Shown one piece after another: positions 54,306-62,692 of a stretch of DNA of 64,000 bases. Both the position numbers and the translations under genes were made by a program. The stretch comes from Palsa-504 sp963808615 (GTDB lineage: Bacteria > Actinomycetota > Actinomycetes > Streptosporangiales > Streptosporangiaceae). The stretch is from assembly GCA_963808615.1 (NCBI GenBank), contig CAWEGV010000011.1, positions 1,110,133 through 1,174,132 of the forward strand. The letters run 5' to 3'. The notes below the pieces were generated by a model, which had not been told where the DNA came from, did not search any database, and saw nothing but the letters and a program-made list of their open reading frames with translations. Position 1 is the stretch's first letter. Every line of letters starts with the position of its first letter.

Positions 54306-54384
54306 CACTGTCCACAGAACCAGCCAGCACGGCGAGGTGGGCAGACCCTGATGAGAGGGGTACTCTCAGGGACCCCCGGACAAC

Positions 54385-54396
54385 CGAGACGTCTCG
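54385..54396. promoter_or_regulatory. 12-bp perfect palindrome, candidate XRE operator
   Basis: CGAGACGTCTCG lies 14 bases before the XRE-type start. A second inverted repeat, TGAGAG/CTCTCA, lies about 30 bases further upstream. XRE/MmyB-type regulators often bind palindromes in the intergenic region shared with a divergent oxidoreductase gene, as arranged here. Confidence 0.5.
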
Positions 54397-54409
54397 TACA
54401 GTGGCAGAC

Positions 54410-55190
54410 ATGGCAGGCACGAGCGACCCGGCCGACGTCCGCGGCGAGATCCGGGCGTTCCTGAGCACGCGCCGGGCCAAGATCAGTCCCGCGCAGGCCG
54501 GGCTGCCCGTGTACCGGGGAGAACACCGGCGGGTCTCGGGGCCTCCGCCGCGAGGAGGTCGCCGTCCTCGCCGGGATCTCAATCGAGTACTACACCCGGT
54601 TCGAGCGCGGCAATGCTACTGGCGTCTCTGAGAGCGTCATCGAGGGCATCACGCACGCGCTGCAACTCGACGACGCCGAGCGGGCACACCTGCTCCGCCT
54701 GATCCGGACCGCCGGCCGCACCCGCCGGCCGCACCGCAGGCCTGCCCCGCAACAAGTCCGGCCAGCGGTCCAGCGCATCATCGACTCGATGACCGGCACG
54801 CCCGCGCTCGTGCTCAACGGCCGGCTGGACATCCTGACCGCCAACGCCCTCGGGCACGCGCTCTACTCACCGGTTTACGCCGACCCGGTCAGGCCGGCCA
54901 ACAACGCCAGGTTCCTCTTCCTCGACCAGCACGCCACCGAGTTCTTCCGCGAGTTCTTCCGCGACTGGGACAAGGTCGCCAGCGACACTGTCGCCCTGCT
55001 GCGCGCCGAGGCCGGCCGCTATCCCTACGACCGGGGACTTTCGGACCTAATCGGGGAGCTGTCCACCCGCAGCGACCAGTTCCGGGTCCGATGGGCCGCC
55101 CACAACGTCCAGATCCACACCACCGGCGTCAAGCTGATCCACCACCCGGTCGTCGGGGATCTTGATCTCCCGTTCGAGTCCTTACCGTGA
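54410..55190 (+). pseudogene. XRE regulator with MmyB-like ligand domain, frameshifted and 3'-truncated
   Basis: The first frame reads VRGEIRAFLSTRRAKISPAQ, AGLPVYRGEHRRVSG. One extra G in a run at about 54537-54541 shifts the frame. The other frame continues LRREEVAVLAGISIEYYTRF, ERGNATGVSESVIEGITHAL, the remaining HTH, then the MmyB-like domain (MTGTPALVLNGRLDILTANA, FFRDWDKVASDTVALLRAEA, HTTGVKLIHHPVVGDLDLPF). It stops at ESLP, about 40 residues short of the family end, where alcohol-dehydrogenase sequence begins. It probably repressed the divergent SDR gene. Confidence 0.75.
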
Positions 55191-55711
55191 CCGTGATCGG
55201 CGATGGCGCCGTCGGCCTGTTCGCGGTCCTGGCCGCGCGCCGGCTCGGCGCCGGACAGATCATCCTAATGGGCGGGCACGCCGACCGCACCAGCCTCGGC
55301 CGCGAGTTCGGCGCCACCAACGTCGTCGCCGAGCGCGGCGATGAAGGCGTCGCTAAGGTGCGGGAGCTGACCGGCGGCGACGGCACCGGCAAGGTGATCG
55401 AGTGCGTCGGCACCAGGCAGGCCCTGGACACCGCGTTCGGCGCCGTCACCGACGGCGGAGTCGTCAGCCGGCTCGGCGTCCCCAACTACGCCGAAGGCCC
55501 CATCGGCCCCGCCATGCTGCTGCGCAACATCACCCTCACCGGGGGCGCCTGCCCCGCCCGCGCCTACATCGAGGAACTCATGCCCGGCATCCTCGACGGC
55601 ACCATCGAGCCCGCCCGCGTCTTCGACCGCACCGTCAGCCTGGACCAGGTATCCGACGGCTACCGCGCCATGGCCAACCGCGAGGCCCTCAAGATCCTCA
55701 TCCGCAACTGA
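55187..55711 (+). pseudogene. Zinc-type alcohol dehydrogenase, C-terminal half
   Basis: The frame opens TVTVIGDGAVGLFAVLAARR, the GxGxxG NAD-binding motif of MDR enzymes. It continues IILMGGHADRTSLGREFGAT, VREL-TGGDGTGKVIECVG, ITLTGGACPARAYIEELMPG and TVSLDQVSDGYRAMANREAL, the complete nucleotide-binding half. The catalytic half with the zinc ligands (GHExxGxV and the four-Cys lobe) is entirely missing. It is fused end to end with the truncated XRE gene, overlapping it by four bases. A GTG at 55187 could start translation, but the product could not be catalytic. Confidence 0.75.
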
Positions 55712-56128
55712 CCCGCCACCACCGCCACAGCAGCCGGCCGTTCATCCTCATCGGCACGCTTGCGGCTCTAGCACTTGACTCATGATGCGCGGCCTCTTGG
55801 CCGAGGACCTCGCAACACCTATACGGCCCGGCCGATGGCCCCCGTGGACAGGAGCACCGTCTTCGGGCCAGCGGCCAAGCCGCAGAATCGCGGCCGCACA
55901 GAATTGGTTGTTCTGCCCACGAATGCCACTGCCGATCACTGGTAAGCAATTCGCCCGTAATCGGCGATCCGGCCCAGGGAGGCTTCTCATCGCCAGTCAC
56001 GCTGCGGCGCCGGCCCGCAGGCGCATTGGCTGGATGAGCGGCATCAGGATCTGATCCACGATCTCGGTGACCAGCTCATCGGGAGCCGGTGAGCGCGGCT
56101 AGCGGTGACACCCCAGCGGGCATGCCAG
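55712..56128. other. No gene seen
   Basis: No supported gene. Frames show no family motifs. Confidence 0.45.
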
Positions 56129-56344
56129 TCAGGCCTGTTCCGGCGGCTCGGCCGGACTAGAGCCACCGGACGCCTCGGGGGCCGGGGCGATCTTGTTCAG
56201 CCAGCACAGCGGGCACAGCACGTGCGGCCGTCCGTGCCGGCCCTGCTCGTGCTCCCATACGAAGTACGCCCCGCCAGCAACTAGCACCAAGTTGAGGCCT
56301 CCGCCGAAGGGAAGACCCGGGGCTCTCGGTATGCGGGGAGGCAT
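56129..56344 (-). CDS. Small one-helix membrane protein with CPLCW motif
   Basis: A 71-residue protein. After a basic Pro-rich start (MPPRIPRAPGLPFGG) comes one hydrophobic segment, LNLVLVAGGAYFVW, then EHEQGRHGRPHVLCPLCWLN with a CxxC pair and a disordered Pro/Ser/Glu tail. Short actinobacterial proteins with this WEHExxRHxRPHxxCPLCW arrangement exist, with no known function. The His and Cys residues could bind metal just outside the membrane helix. The start is uncertain because no strong ribosome site precedes ATG 56344. Confidence 0.6.
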   Translation of the reverse strand: MPPRIPRAPGLPFGGGLNLVLVAGGAYFVWEHEQGRHGRPHVLCPLCWLNKIAPAPEASGGSSPAEPPEQA

Positions 56345-57041
56345 CTCGGTTCACCTATCCATCGATACGGCGGCGCGATCGGGGGTGATCGCTGGGAGCC
56401 GTCCCCTTCCAGTGTGACACCATCAGGCCGGATTGACTGCAAGGCCTGGCGCTGCCCGTGCCGACCCATGTGGCCGGCCAGCCTCACAGCGCCCGGATGC
56501 GGCGATCTCGCACCACGACGCAGGTCGGCGCTAGTCACGCTATGCTGTCGGTCCTGGTCACTCATCGCGCGCGGGATCCGCCGCTCTGCGCGGCAGTCCC
56601 AGCCTCAGTTTGGCCTTTCCTGTCGCGACCGAATAGGTGAATCTGCGCGCCGACGGCTGAACTGCGGCGATGTTCGGTCCAGGCCGGCCAGGCCTGGACC
56701 GGGGAGATGAGCCCTTGCCCCGGCGACCAATACCCGGCAGGCTCTTCCTCGCTTGCGAACATCAGCCGCGGCTGTCGGCGTCAAGCTCGTTCCTTCGCCG
56801 TGCTCTGACGGGCGCTACCGCTGCGGCCGCGATCTAGCTTGACCCACGGCTCGCGCGGCAGCGCGAAACCAGCGGTTGCGAGGAAACCCAGCACGATAGT
56901 CCCACGCCAGCCCAGCGATATACAGCAGGTCACCGGGCCAGCTCACCATGCTCTGACAGACGGTTCCACCGTGGGAGGCTGCTCTATCGTGCTCCCAGCC
57001 AGGGGCGTGTCCCTGAACGGCCGGCCTTTCTGCTGGCTTGC
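56345..57041. other. No gene seen
   Basis: No frame is convincing. Composition becomes slightly less GC-rich and coding bias is absent. Confidence 0.45.
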
Positions 57042-58586
57042 TCAGGGGCTAGGGCGGGTGTGTGCGGTCGGTGGTCTTCGCTGCTGGGAGCCGCTGGCTG
57101 GGGGATCGGGGGTGGTGGATGGCAGCCGGTGCCTCTGGAGGGTTTCCTGGACGCGCTGGGCGGCGGGGGCGCCGGTGCGCTGGTAGATCGCGAGTGCTTG
57201 CCGCAGGTACTCCGCGGCTTGGCCGGGATTGCCGTCGTGGAGGTGGCTGTTGCCGATTCCCTCCAGGGCGCGGGCTTGTTCCGGGGACGCGCCGAGGTCG
57301 CGGGTGATGGCCAGGGCCCGGGTGTGCTGGTCGCGTGCCTGGCCGGTGGCCGAGGTCCGGAGCGAGAGCTCACCCAGGTGGTTCAGCGCTTCGGCCTGGC
57401 CGAGCGGCTCCCCGAGATCGCGGCACAGTTCGAGGGCTTGCTGATGGCTGGCTGCGGCGGCCGGGTAGTCCCCGGTCAGCTGCTGCACCATGCCGAGGTC
57501 GTTGAGGGTCCAGGCCTGGTAGGGCCGATCGCCCAGGTCGCTGAAGATCTCCAGGGCCTGACGGATCTTGGCGTCGGCGGCCGGGTAGTCGCCGGTCCGT
57601 GTTAGCAGTTTGCCGAGGAATCTGAGTGTTTGGGCCTGGCCCTGCCGGTGCTCCAGGCTGCGGTACAGGTCCAGCGCGCGGGCCAGATTCACTGCGGGGG
57701 CCAGGTAGTCGCCGGTCTCTAGCTGCGCAGCACTAAGGAGTTGGAGGGCGCAGGCTTCTGCGCGCTGGTCATTAGAGCCGCGGGCCATTTCGAGCGCCTG
57801 CTCAAGGCTGGCGAGGGCGGCGGCGTAGTTGCCGGTCCACCGTTGCACGGTGCCCTGCTGGCACAAGGCGTACGCCTCGCCGACCCGGTCGCCGATACGA
57901 CCGTAGAGCGCGACCGCCTGGGCAAGGCTGGCGGCGGCGGCTGTGTAATCCCCGGTGAGCTTTCCCATCACGCCGAGGTCGTGGAGCATGCCGGCCTGGC
58001 CGGGCTGGTCACCGGCCTGGCTGGCCGCGGTCAGGGCGGTCTGATAGAGAGCGGCGGCCTGATCCCAATGACCGCGGGCATGGTGGAAGCCGCCCATCGC
58101 GGCGGGGATCTGCATGGCGTGCAGCTGTCGCCCGGACCCGGCGGCGTAGCCGACCGCGGCGCGCAGGTTAGGGCGCTCGGCTTCCAGCCAGGCGGCCGCC
58201 CGCTCGAGCGTGGACAGGTCAGGGGCGTCGCCGGGCCAGCGGACATCCGGCCGGCGGCGGTGGGCGGTAGCCCAGGTGGGAATGTGCCGGCCGGCGGCCA
58301 GCACGGTGTGCAGGTAGTAATCCAGCAGCCGGCCGGCCGCGGCGTCTGATGGGGCGGGATCGCCGGCAGCGGCCAGCGCCCGGGCGTGCTCGCGGAGCAG
58401 GTCGTGCAGCTGGTAGCGGCCCGGGGCGGGCTCGGTGATCAGGTGCTGGTCGTACAGCTCACCAAGGTGCCGGCGGGCCGCACCGGCACTGGTGCCGTCC
58501 AGGGCGGCGGCGGCGTACTCGTCGAAGCTGGGGCCCGGGACCAGGCCAAGCCGGCGGAACAGCCGCCGCGGGCCTGCGGTGAGGTC
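57042..58586 (-). pseudogene. AfsR-like NB-ARC/TPR regulator, N-terminally truncated
   Basis: The minus strand from 58586 reads RRLFRRLGLVPGPSFDEYAA, RRHLGELYDQHLITEPAPGR and YQLHDLLREHARALAA, the winged-helix end of an AfsR/SARP-type STAND module. About ten TPR units follow, with repeated phrases such as QAGDQPGQAGMLHDLGVM, GDYTAAAASLAQAVALYGRI and GDYPAAAASHQQALELCRDL to a stop at 57042. The BTAD/HTH and NB-ARC parts are missing because the gene is cut exactly at the left edge of the 362-bp repeat. A GTG at 58304 could still yield the TPR part alone. Confidence 0.75.
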
Positions 58587-58946
58587 GGCAGAAGAGTGAG
58601 ACCTTGTCTGTTCCCTTGACCCGGTAGCTCAGGACGAGTCCATCGCGGGTCAGCTCGTCGGCGATGCCCAGCACGGTCGCCTTGATGCACTCATCGCCGG
58701 GGGAAGGAACCCATAATGGGCAGGAGCAGCCGGCTCTTTCGCGCACTGGCGGGCGCCCAGCACTCGGGCGACAGTGTTGGAACCCCATGTGGCCTATGAA
58801 CCTGCGGATGAGAGATCCGGTGCACCGGTGACATGCCGGGTCAGAACGTCGCAGACCAGCACTCTATCGGTTCACGGCTTTGCTGACGAGACTAGTCGAG
58901 AGCGGGCGACGGGAATCGAACCCGCATGACCAGCTTGGAAGGCTGG
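58585..58946. repeat. 362-bp direct repeat, right copy
   Basis: This is the counterpart of 25226-25589. It contains the same truncated GH15 scrap on the minus strand (IADELTRDGLVLSYRVKGTD) and the 3' 46 nt of tRNA-Gly, here continuous with the intact tRNA. Its low-coordinate edge coincides with the break in the AfsR-like gene. Confidence 0.85.
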
Positions 58947-58971
58947 AGCTCTGCCATTGAGCTACGCCCGC
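58901..58971 (-). tRNA. tRNA-Gly(TCC)
   Basis: A 71-nt cloverleaf can be drawn: acceptor GCGGGCG/CGCCCGC, D stem GCTC/GAGC, anticodon stem CCAGC/GCTGG with loop CTTCCAA (anticodon TCC), T arm with GGTTCGATTCC and discriminator T. CCA is not encoded. The gene lies upstream of gnd on the opposite strand. tRNA-Gly genes are frequent integration targets, and the 3' 46 nt recur at 25544-25589. Confidence 0.95.
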
Positions 58972-59141
58972 AGCAGCCGCCCCGAGACGACGCGGCTGTC
59001 ACCGGTAGCGTACCGTCTCCGGCCCATCAGGCCTGACACCAGACAGCCGCGCCTACCTGGGCGCCGGGTCTCATCGGCCGGACGTGGCATAGTGAGCGTT
59101 ACCTGCCACGGGGGCGGAGCCGAACAGGAGCGACACAGCAC

Positions 59142-60566
59142 ATGGCAACCGCGCAGATAGGCGTCACCGGGCTCGGCGTCATGGGCCGCAACCTGGCCCG
59201 CAACTTTGCCCGCCACGGGTACGTCGTGGCCCTGCACAACCGGACGGCCTCCCGTACCACGGAAACCGTGGACCAGTTCGGCCAGGAGGGCACGTTCATC
59301 CCGGCCCAGACCGCGCAGGAGTTCGTCCGCGCGCTCGAGCGGCCGCGGCGCGTGCTGATCATGGTCAACGCCGGCGATGCCACCGACGCCGTGATCGACG
59401 AGTTCGCGCCGCTCCTGGAGCCCGGCGACATGCTCGTCGACGGCGGCAACGCCCACTTCCACGACACCCGGCGTCGCGAGGCCAGGCTCAAGGAGCACGA
59501 CCTGCACTTCGTCGGCATGGGGGTCTCAGGCGGAGAGGAAGGCGCGCTCCACGGGCCCTCGATCATGCCGGGCGGCTCAACCGAGTCCTACCAGGCCCTC
59601 GGCCCCATGCTCGAGACGATCAGCGCGCACGTCGACGGCACTCCGTGCTGCACGCACGTCGGCCCGGACGGGGCCGGCCACTTCGTCAAGATGGTGCATA
59701 ACGGCATCGAATACGCCGACATGCAGCTCATCGCGGAAGCCTACGACCTGCTCAGGCACGGCCTCGGCTGGACGCCCGCGCAGATCGCGCAGGCCTTCCA
59801 GGCCTGGAACGCCGGCCGGCTGAACTCCTACCTCATCGAGATCACCGCCGAGGTCCTCGTCCACACCGACGCAGCCACGCAAAAGCCCTTCGTCGACATC
59901 GTGCTCGACCAGGCCGAACAGAAGGGCACCGGCCGCTGGACCGTCCAGGATGCGCTCGACCTTGGCGTCCCGGTCAGCGGCATCGCCGAGGCGGTCTTCG
60001 CCCGCTCGCTGTCCGGCCACCCGGGCCTGCGCCGGTCCGCCCGGCAGCTGCCAGGGCCCAGGCACACCACGACCCAGCCCGCCGACTTCGCCGACCAGGT
60101 GGAACAGGCCCTGTACGCGTCCAAGCTGGTCTCCTACGCGCAGGGCTGGAACATGATCGACGTCGGTAGCCGCGACTACGGCTGGGACATCGACCTGGGC
60201 CGGATCGCCGTCATCTGGCGCGGCGGCTGCATTATCAGGGCCGCCTTCCTCGACCGCATCCGGGCCGCCTACCAGGCCAATCCCGCGCTGCCCACGCTGC
60301 TCGCCGATGAGCAGTTCGGCAAGGATCTCGCCGCCGCCCAGGAGCCCTGGCGCGACGTGATCGCCACGGCCGTCGGTCTCGGTATCCCCGTCCCCGGGTT
60401 CTCCGCCGCCCTGTCCTATTACGACGCGCTACGAGCCGAACGCCTGCCCGCCGCCCTCATCCAGGGCCTGCGCGACTTCTTCGGCGCGCACACCTACCGC
60501 CGCACGGACCGCGACGGCACCTTCCATACCCTGTGGGCCGAGGACCGCGCCGAGGTAACTCGTTAG
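59142..60566 (+). CDS. gnd: 6-phosphogluconate dehydrogenase, decarboxylating
   Basis: A 474-residue enzyme converting 6-phosphogluconate and NADP+ to ribulose 5-phosphate, CO2 and NADPH in the oxidative pentose phosphate pathway. IGVTGLGVMGRNLARNFARH is the nucleotide-binding motif, with LHNRTASRT after strand two. GMGVSGGEEGALHGPSIMPG binds substrate, and HFVKMVHNGIEYADMQ has the catalytic Lys and the conserved HNGIEY. The C-terminal helical domain ends with GAHTYRRTDRDGTFHTLWAE, the tail that reaches into the partner's active site. Length equals the long (E. coli-type) form. It appears intact and monocistronic, followed by a hairpin terminator. Confidence 0.95.
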   Translation: MATAQIGVTGLGVMGRNLARNFARHGYVVALHNRTASRTTETVDQFGQEGTFIPAQTAQEFVRALERPRRVLIMVNAGDATDAVIDEFAPLLEPGDMLVDGGNAHFHDTRRREARLKEHDLHFVGMGVSGGEEGALHGPSIMPGGSTESYQALGPMLETISAHVDGTPCCTHVGPDGAGHFVKMVHNGIEYADMQLIAEAYDLLRHGLGWTPAQIAQAFQAWNAGRLNSYLIEITAEVLVHTDAATQKPFVDIVLDQAEQKGTGRWTVQDALDLGVPVSGIAEAVFARSLSGHPGLRRSARQLPGPRHTTTQPADFADQVEQALYASKLVSYAQGWNMIDVGSRDYGWDIDLGRIAVIWRGGCIIRAAFLDRIRAAYQANPALPTLLADEQFGKDLAAAQEPWRDVIATAVGLGIPVPGFSAALSYYDALRAERLPAALIQGLRDFFGAHTYRRTDRDGTFHTLWAEDRAEVTR

Positions 60567-60605
60567 ACCTCTTTTATCCCGAACGAACCGTGGTGCTTCC
60601 CGCCC

Positions 60606-60648
60606 GCTCATCTGCGGAGCAAGGCTCCTTCGCGCTCCGGCGATGAGC
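60606..60648. terminator. Hairpin terminator after gnd
   Basis: Arms GCTCATCTGCGGAGC and GCTCCGGCGATGAGC pair over 15 bases with two mismatches around a 13-base loop, about 40 bases after the gnd stop. There is no strong T-run, as is common in high-GC actinomycetes. Confidence 0.6.
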
Positions 60649-60696
60649 GCACTGTGACACACTGACCTGCATGACCTCCCCAGACGGCCCGGTGGC

Positions 60697-61632
60697 GTGA
60701 CCGTGCCGGACGTGTCTCCGTCCCGTGACGTCGCGGCGCCGTCGCCGCCCCTGCCCCCGTCCCGGCACCTCGTGCGCCGCGGCGCACGAGCCCGGTTCGC
60801 CGGGCCCCCGGAGTGGGCGCCCGCTGTGGCCGGCTTCCGGCGCTGGCCGGCCGTTGATGACAGCGATGGCGCGGTGCACACCGGGTTCGGTATCTGCGAG
60901 CTCGAACCGGGCGGCTCGCTGCCCGGTCATGTCCACTCGTTCGAGCAGTCGTTTTTCATGCTCGAGGGCGAGACCGTGCTCACCACCCCGGAGGGCGCGT
61001 TCCGGTTCGGCCCGGATGACTACGGGCTGGTGCCCGTGGGCGTACCGCATGCCTGGCGCAATGACGGCGGCGTCACCGCGCGCTGGGCGGACATGCAGGC
61101 GCCCCAGCCGCGCAGGCGTCATCACGGGGACACGCTGAGGGTGGACCTGGGGCACGAGCCACCGCCCGTTCGGCCGAATCTCAAAGATCCGCGGACGCGG
61201 TTGTTCGGCCATATCGCCGCGGCCAGCATGAGCGGGCCGTCTCCCGACGAGGTCAGCATGCGAACCGCGCGCCTGGTATACAGCGGGATCACGGTGAAGA
61301 TGATGGTGGACACCGACCTGGGAGCACAGTTGCAGACGATGTTCATGGTCCAGTACGAAGCGGACGGAGTGGCCGGCGCCCATGATCATCCGTTCGAGGA
61401 GACCTACCTGATCCTGGAGGGCGCGACCGACGCGACCTTCGACGGGAAGCCTTACCGGCTTGAGCGGGGCGACGTCGCCTGGGCCGGGGCCGGGTGCGTG
61501 CACTCGTTCCGCAACGCGGGCCGCGAGCCGGTCCGCTGGCTGGAAACCCAGGCGCCGCAGCCGCCAGCCCGGCATTCCTACCGGTTCGCCGGGGAGTGGG
61601 ATGACCTGCGCGCGACGTTGGCGGGCTCATGA
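60697..61632 (+). CDS. Bicupin protein (ureidoglycine-aminohydrolase-like)
   Basis: A 311-residue protein of two cupin domains. The N-terminal cupin carries LEPGGSLPGHVHSFEQSFFM and LVPVGVPHAWRNDG. The C-terminal cupin carries MVQYEADGVAGAHDHPFEET and DVAWAGAGCVHSFRNAGREP, with the HxHxxEE-type metal ligands (HDHPFEE plus H in VHSF). This layout matches (S)-ureidoglycine aminohydrolase and related bicupins of purine breakdown, though another oxygenase or isomerase role is possible. The start GTG 60697 lacks a strong ribosome site. The stop overlaps the next gene's start as ATGA, so the two are co-translated. Confidence 0.75.
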   Translation: MTVPDVSPSRDVAAPSPPLPPSRHLVRRGARARFAGPPEWAPAVAGFRRWPAVDDSDGAVHTGFGICELEPGGSLPGHVHSFEQSFFMLEGETVLTTPEGAFRFGPDDYGLVPVGVPHAWRNDGGVTARWADMQAPQPRRRHHGDTLRVDLGHEPPPVRPNLKDPRTRLFGHIAAASMSGPSPDEVSMRTARLVYSGITVKMMVDTDLGAQLQTMFMVQYEADGVAGAHDHPFEETYLILEGATDATFDGKPYRLERGDVAWAGAGCVHSFRNAGREPVRWLETQAPQPPARHSYRFAGEWDDLRATLAGS

Positions 61633-62315
61633 GCAGCGTCGTAGTGGTGGGCGGCACCTCGGGCATCGGCCGCGAGATCGCCCAGTACTTCGCCGATTCC
61701 GGTGACCGGGTCACGCTGACCGGCCGGGACGCCGCCCGCGCGGCTGCCGTGGCCAAGGAGATCGGCGGCGGCACCACCGGAATCGCGATCGATCTCGCCG
61801 TGCCGAAGGACATCGGCCCTGCGCTGGCCGGGGTCGGCGCCGTAGACGACCTCGTCCTGGCCGCGGCCGAACGCGACGCCAACACAGTGTCGGACTACGA
61901 CATCGACCGGGCGCTGCAGCTGGTCACGACCAAGCTAGTCGGGTACACCGAGGTGGTGCACGCGCTGCGGTCCCGGATTCCGCCCGACGGCGCGCTCGTG
62001 CTGTTCGGCGGCCAGGCCCTGATGCGGCCGTATCCCGGCTCGACCACCGTGTCGACGGTCAACGGCGCCGTCATCGGGCTGATGCACACGCTGGTCGTCG
62101 AGCTCGCCCCGATCCGAGTCAACGTGATCCATCCCGGCATCGTCGGCGACAGCCCATACTGGCGTGACCGTGATCTCGGCCCGGTGGTCGCGCGGACGCC
62201 ATGCGGGCGGCTGGCCCAGATGTCCGACATCGCGGACGCGGTAAGGTTCCTGCTCCGCAACCCGGCGGTCAACGGCGTCAGCCTCAACGTGGACGGCGGC
62301 TGGCTGTTCGGCTGA
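61629..62315 (+). CDS. Short-chain dehydrogenase/reductase
   Basis: A 228-residue SDR. SSVVVVGGTSGIGREIAQYF provides the GGTSGIG cofactor loop and LTGRDAARAAAVAKEIGGG follows. DDLVLAAAERD replaces NNAG, and the usual Tyr-Lys position (STTVSTVNGAVIGLMHTL) has no YxxxK, so the enzyme may be atypical. The end VNVIHPGIVGDSPYW, SDIADAVRFLLRNPAVNGVS and LNVDGGWLFG is standard. It overlaps the bicupin gene by four bases. The same YxxxK-less type occurs at 29690-30454. Confidence 0.8.
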   Translation: MSSVVVVGGTSGIGREIAQYFADSGDRVTLTGRDAARAAAVAKEIGGGTTGIAIDLAVPKDIGPALAGVGAVDDLVLAAAERDANTVSDYDIDRALQLVTTKLVGYTEVVHALRSRIPPDGALVLFGGQALMRPYPGSTTVSTVNGAVIGLMHTLVVELAPIRVNVIHPGIVGDSPYWRDRDLGPVVARTPCGRLAQMSDIADAVRFLLRNPAVNGVSLNVDGGWLFG

Positions 62316-62425
62316 GGCCGCCCGGGTTTCCGCTTGCTTGAGGTAATGCCGCCGCTCGCAGGCGGGCTGCCTCGGCTGGCTGCCCATCCCCGGACCTGGG
62401 CGAGCCGCTAGACTCGCCTGGAGTA

Positions 62426-62503
62426 CGGGCTGTAGCGCAGTTTGGCTAGCGCGCCGCGTTTGGGTCGCGGAGGTCGCCGGTTCGAATCCGGCCAGCCCGA
62501 CCA
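62426..62503 (+). tRNA. tRNA-Pro(TGG)
   Basis: A normal cloverleaf: acceptor CGGGCTG/CAGCCCG, D arm around GCGC..GCGC, anticodon stem CCGCG/CGCGG with loop TTTGGGT (anticodon TGG), T arm CCGGTTCGAATCCGG, discriminator A and an encoded CCA at 62501-62503. It is transcribed in the same direction as the upstream SDR gene. Confidence 0.95.
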
Positions 62504-62692
62504 CGAGAGTTAGCTGCAACGGGCTCGCGCCTGCTGGCGTGCGCTATCTCGCTCAGCCTGGCCGGGCCCGCCGACGGCATCCGGCTTGTGGCAGGAAAGC
62601 CGCTGTTAGCCGATATCCTGCCAAAGATCTGGCATACTGGAGGTCATGGCGGATCAGGCCCGCGTAGCGTTCGTGTCGCTCGGGGCGTGCCC

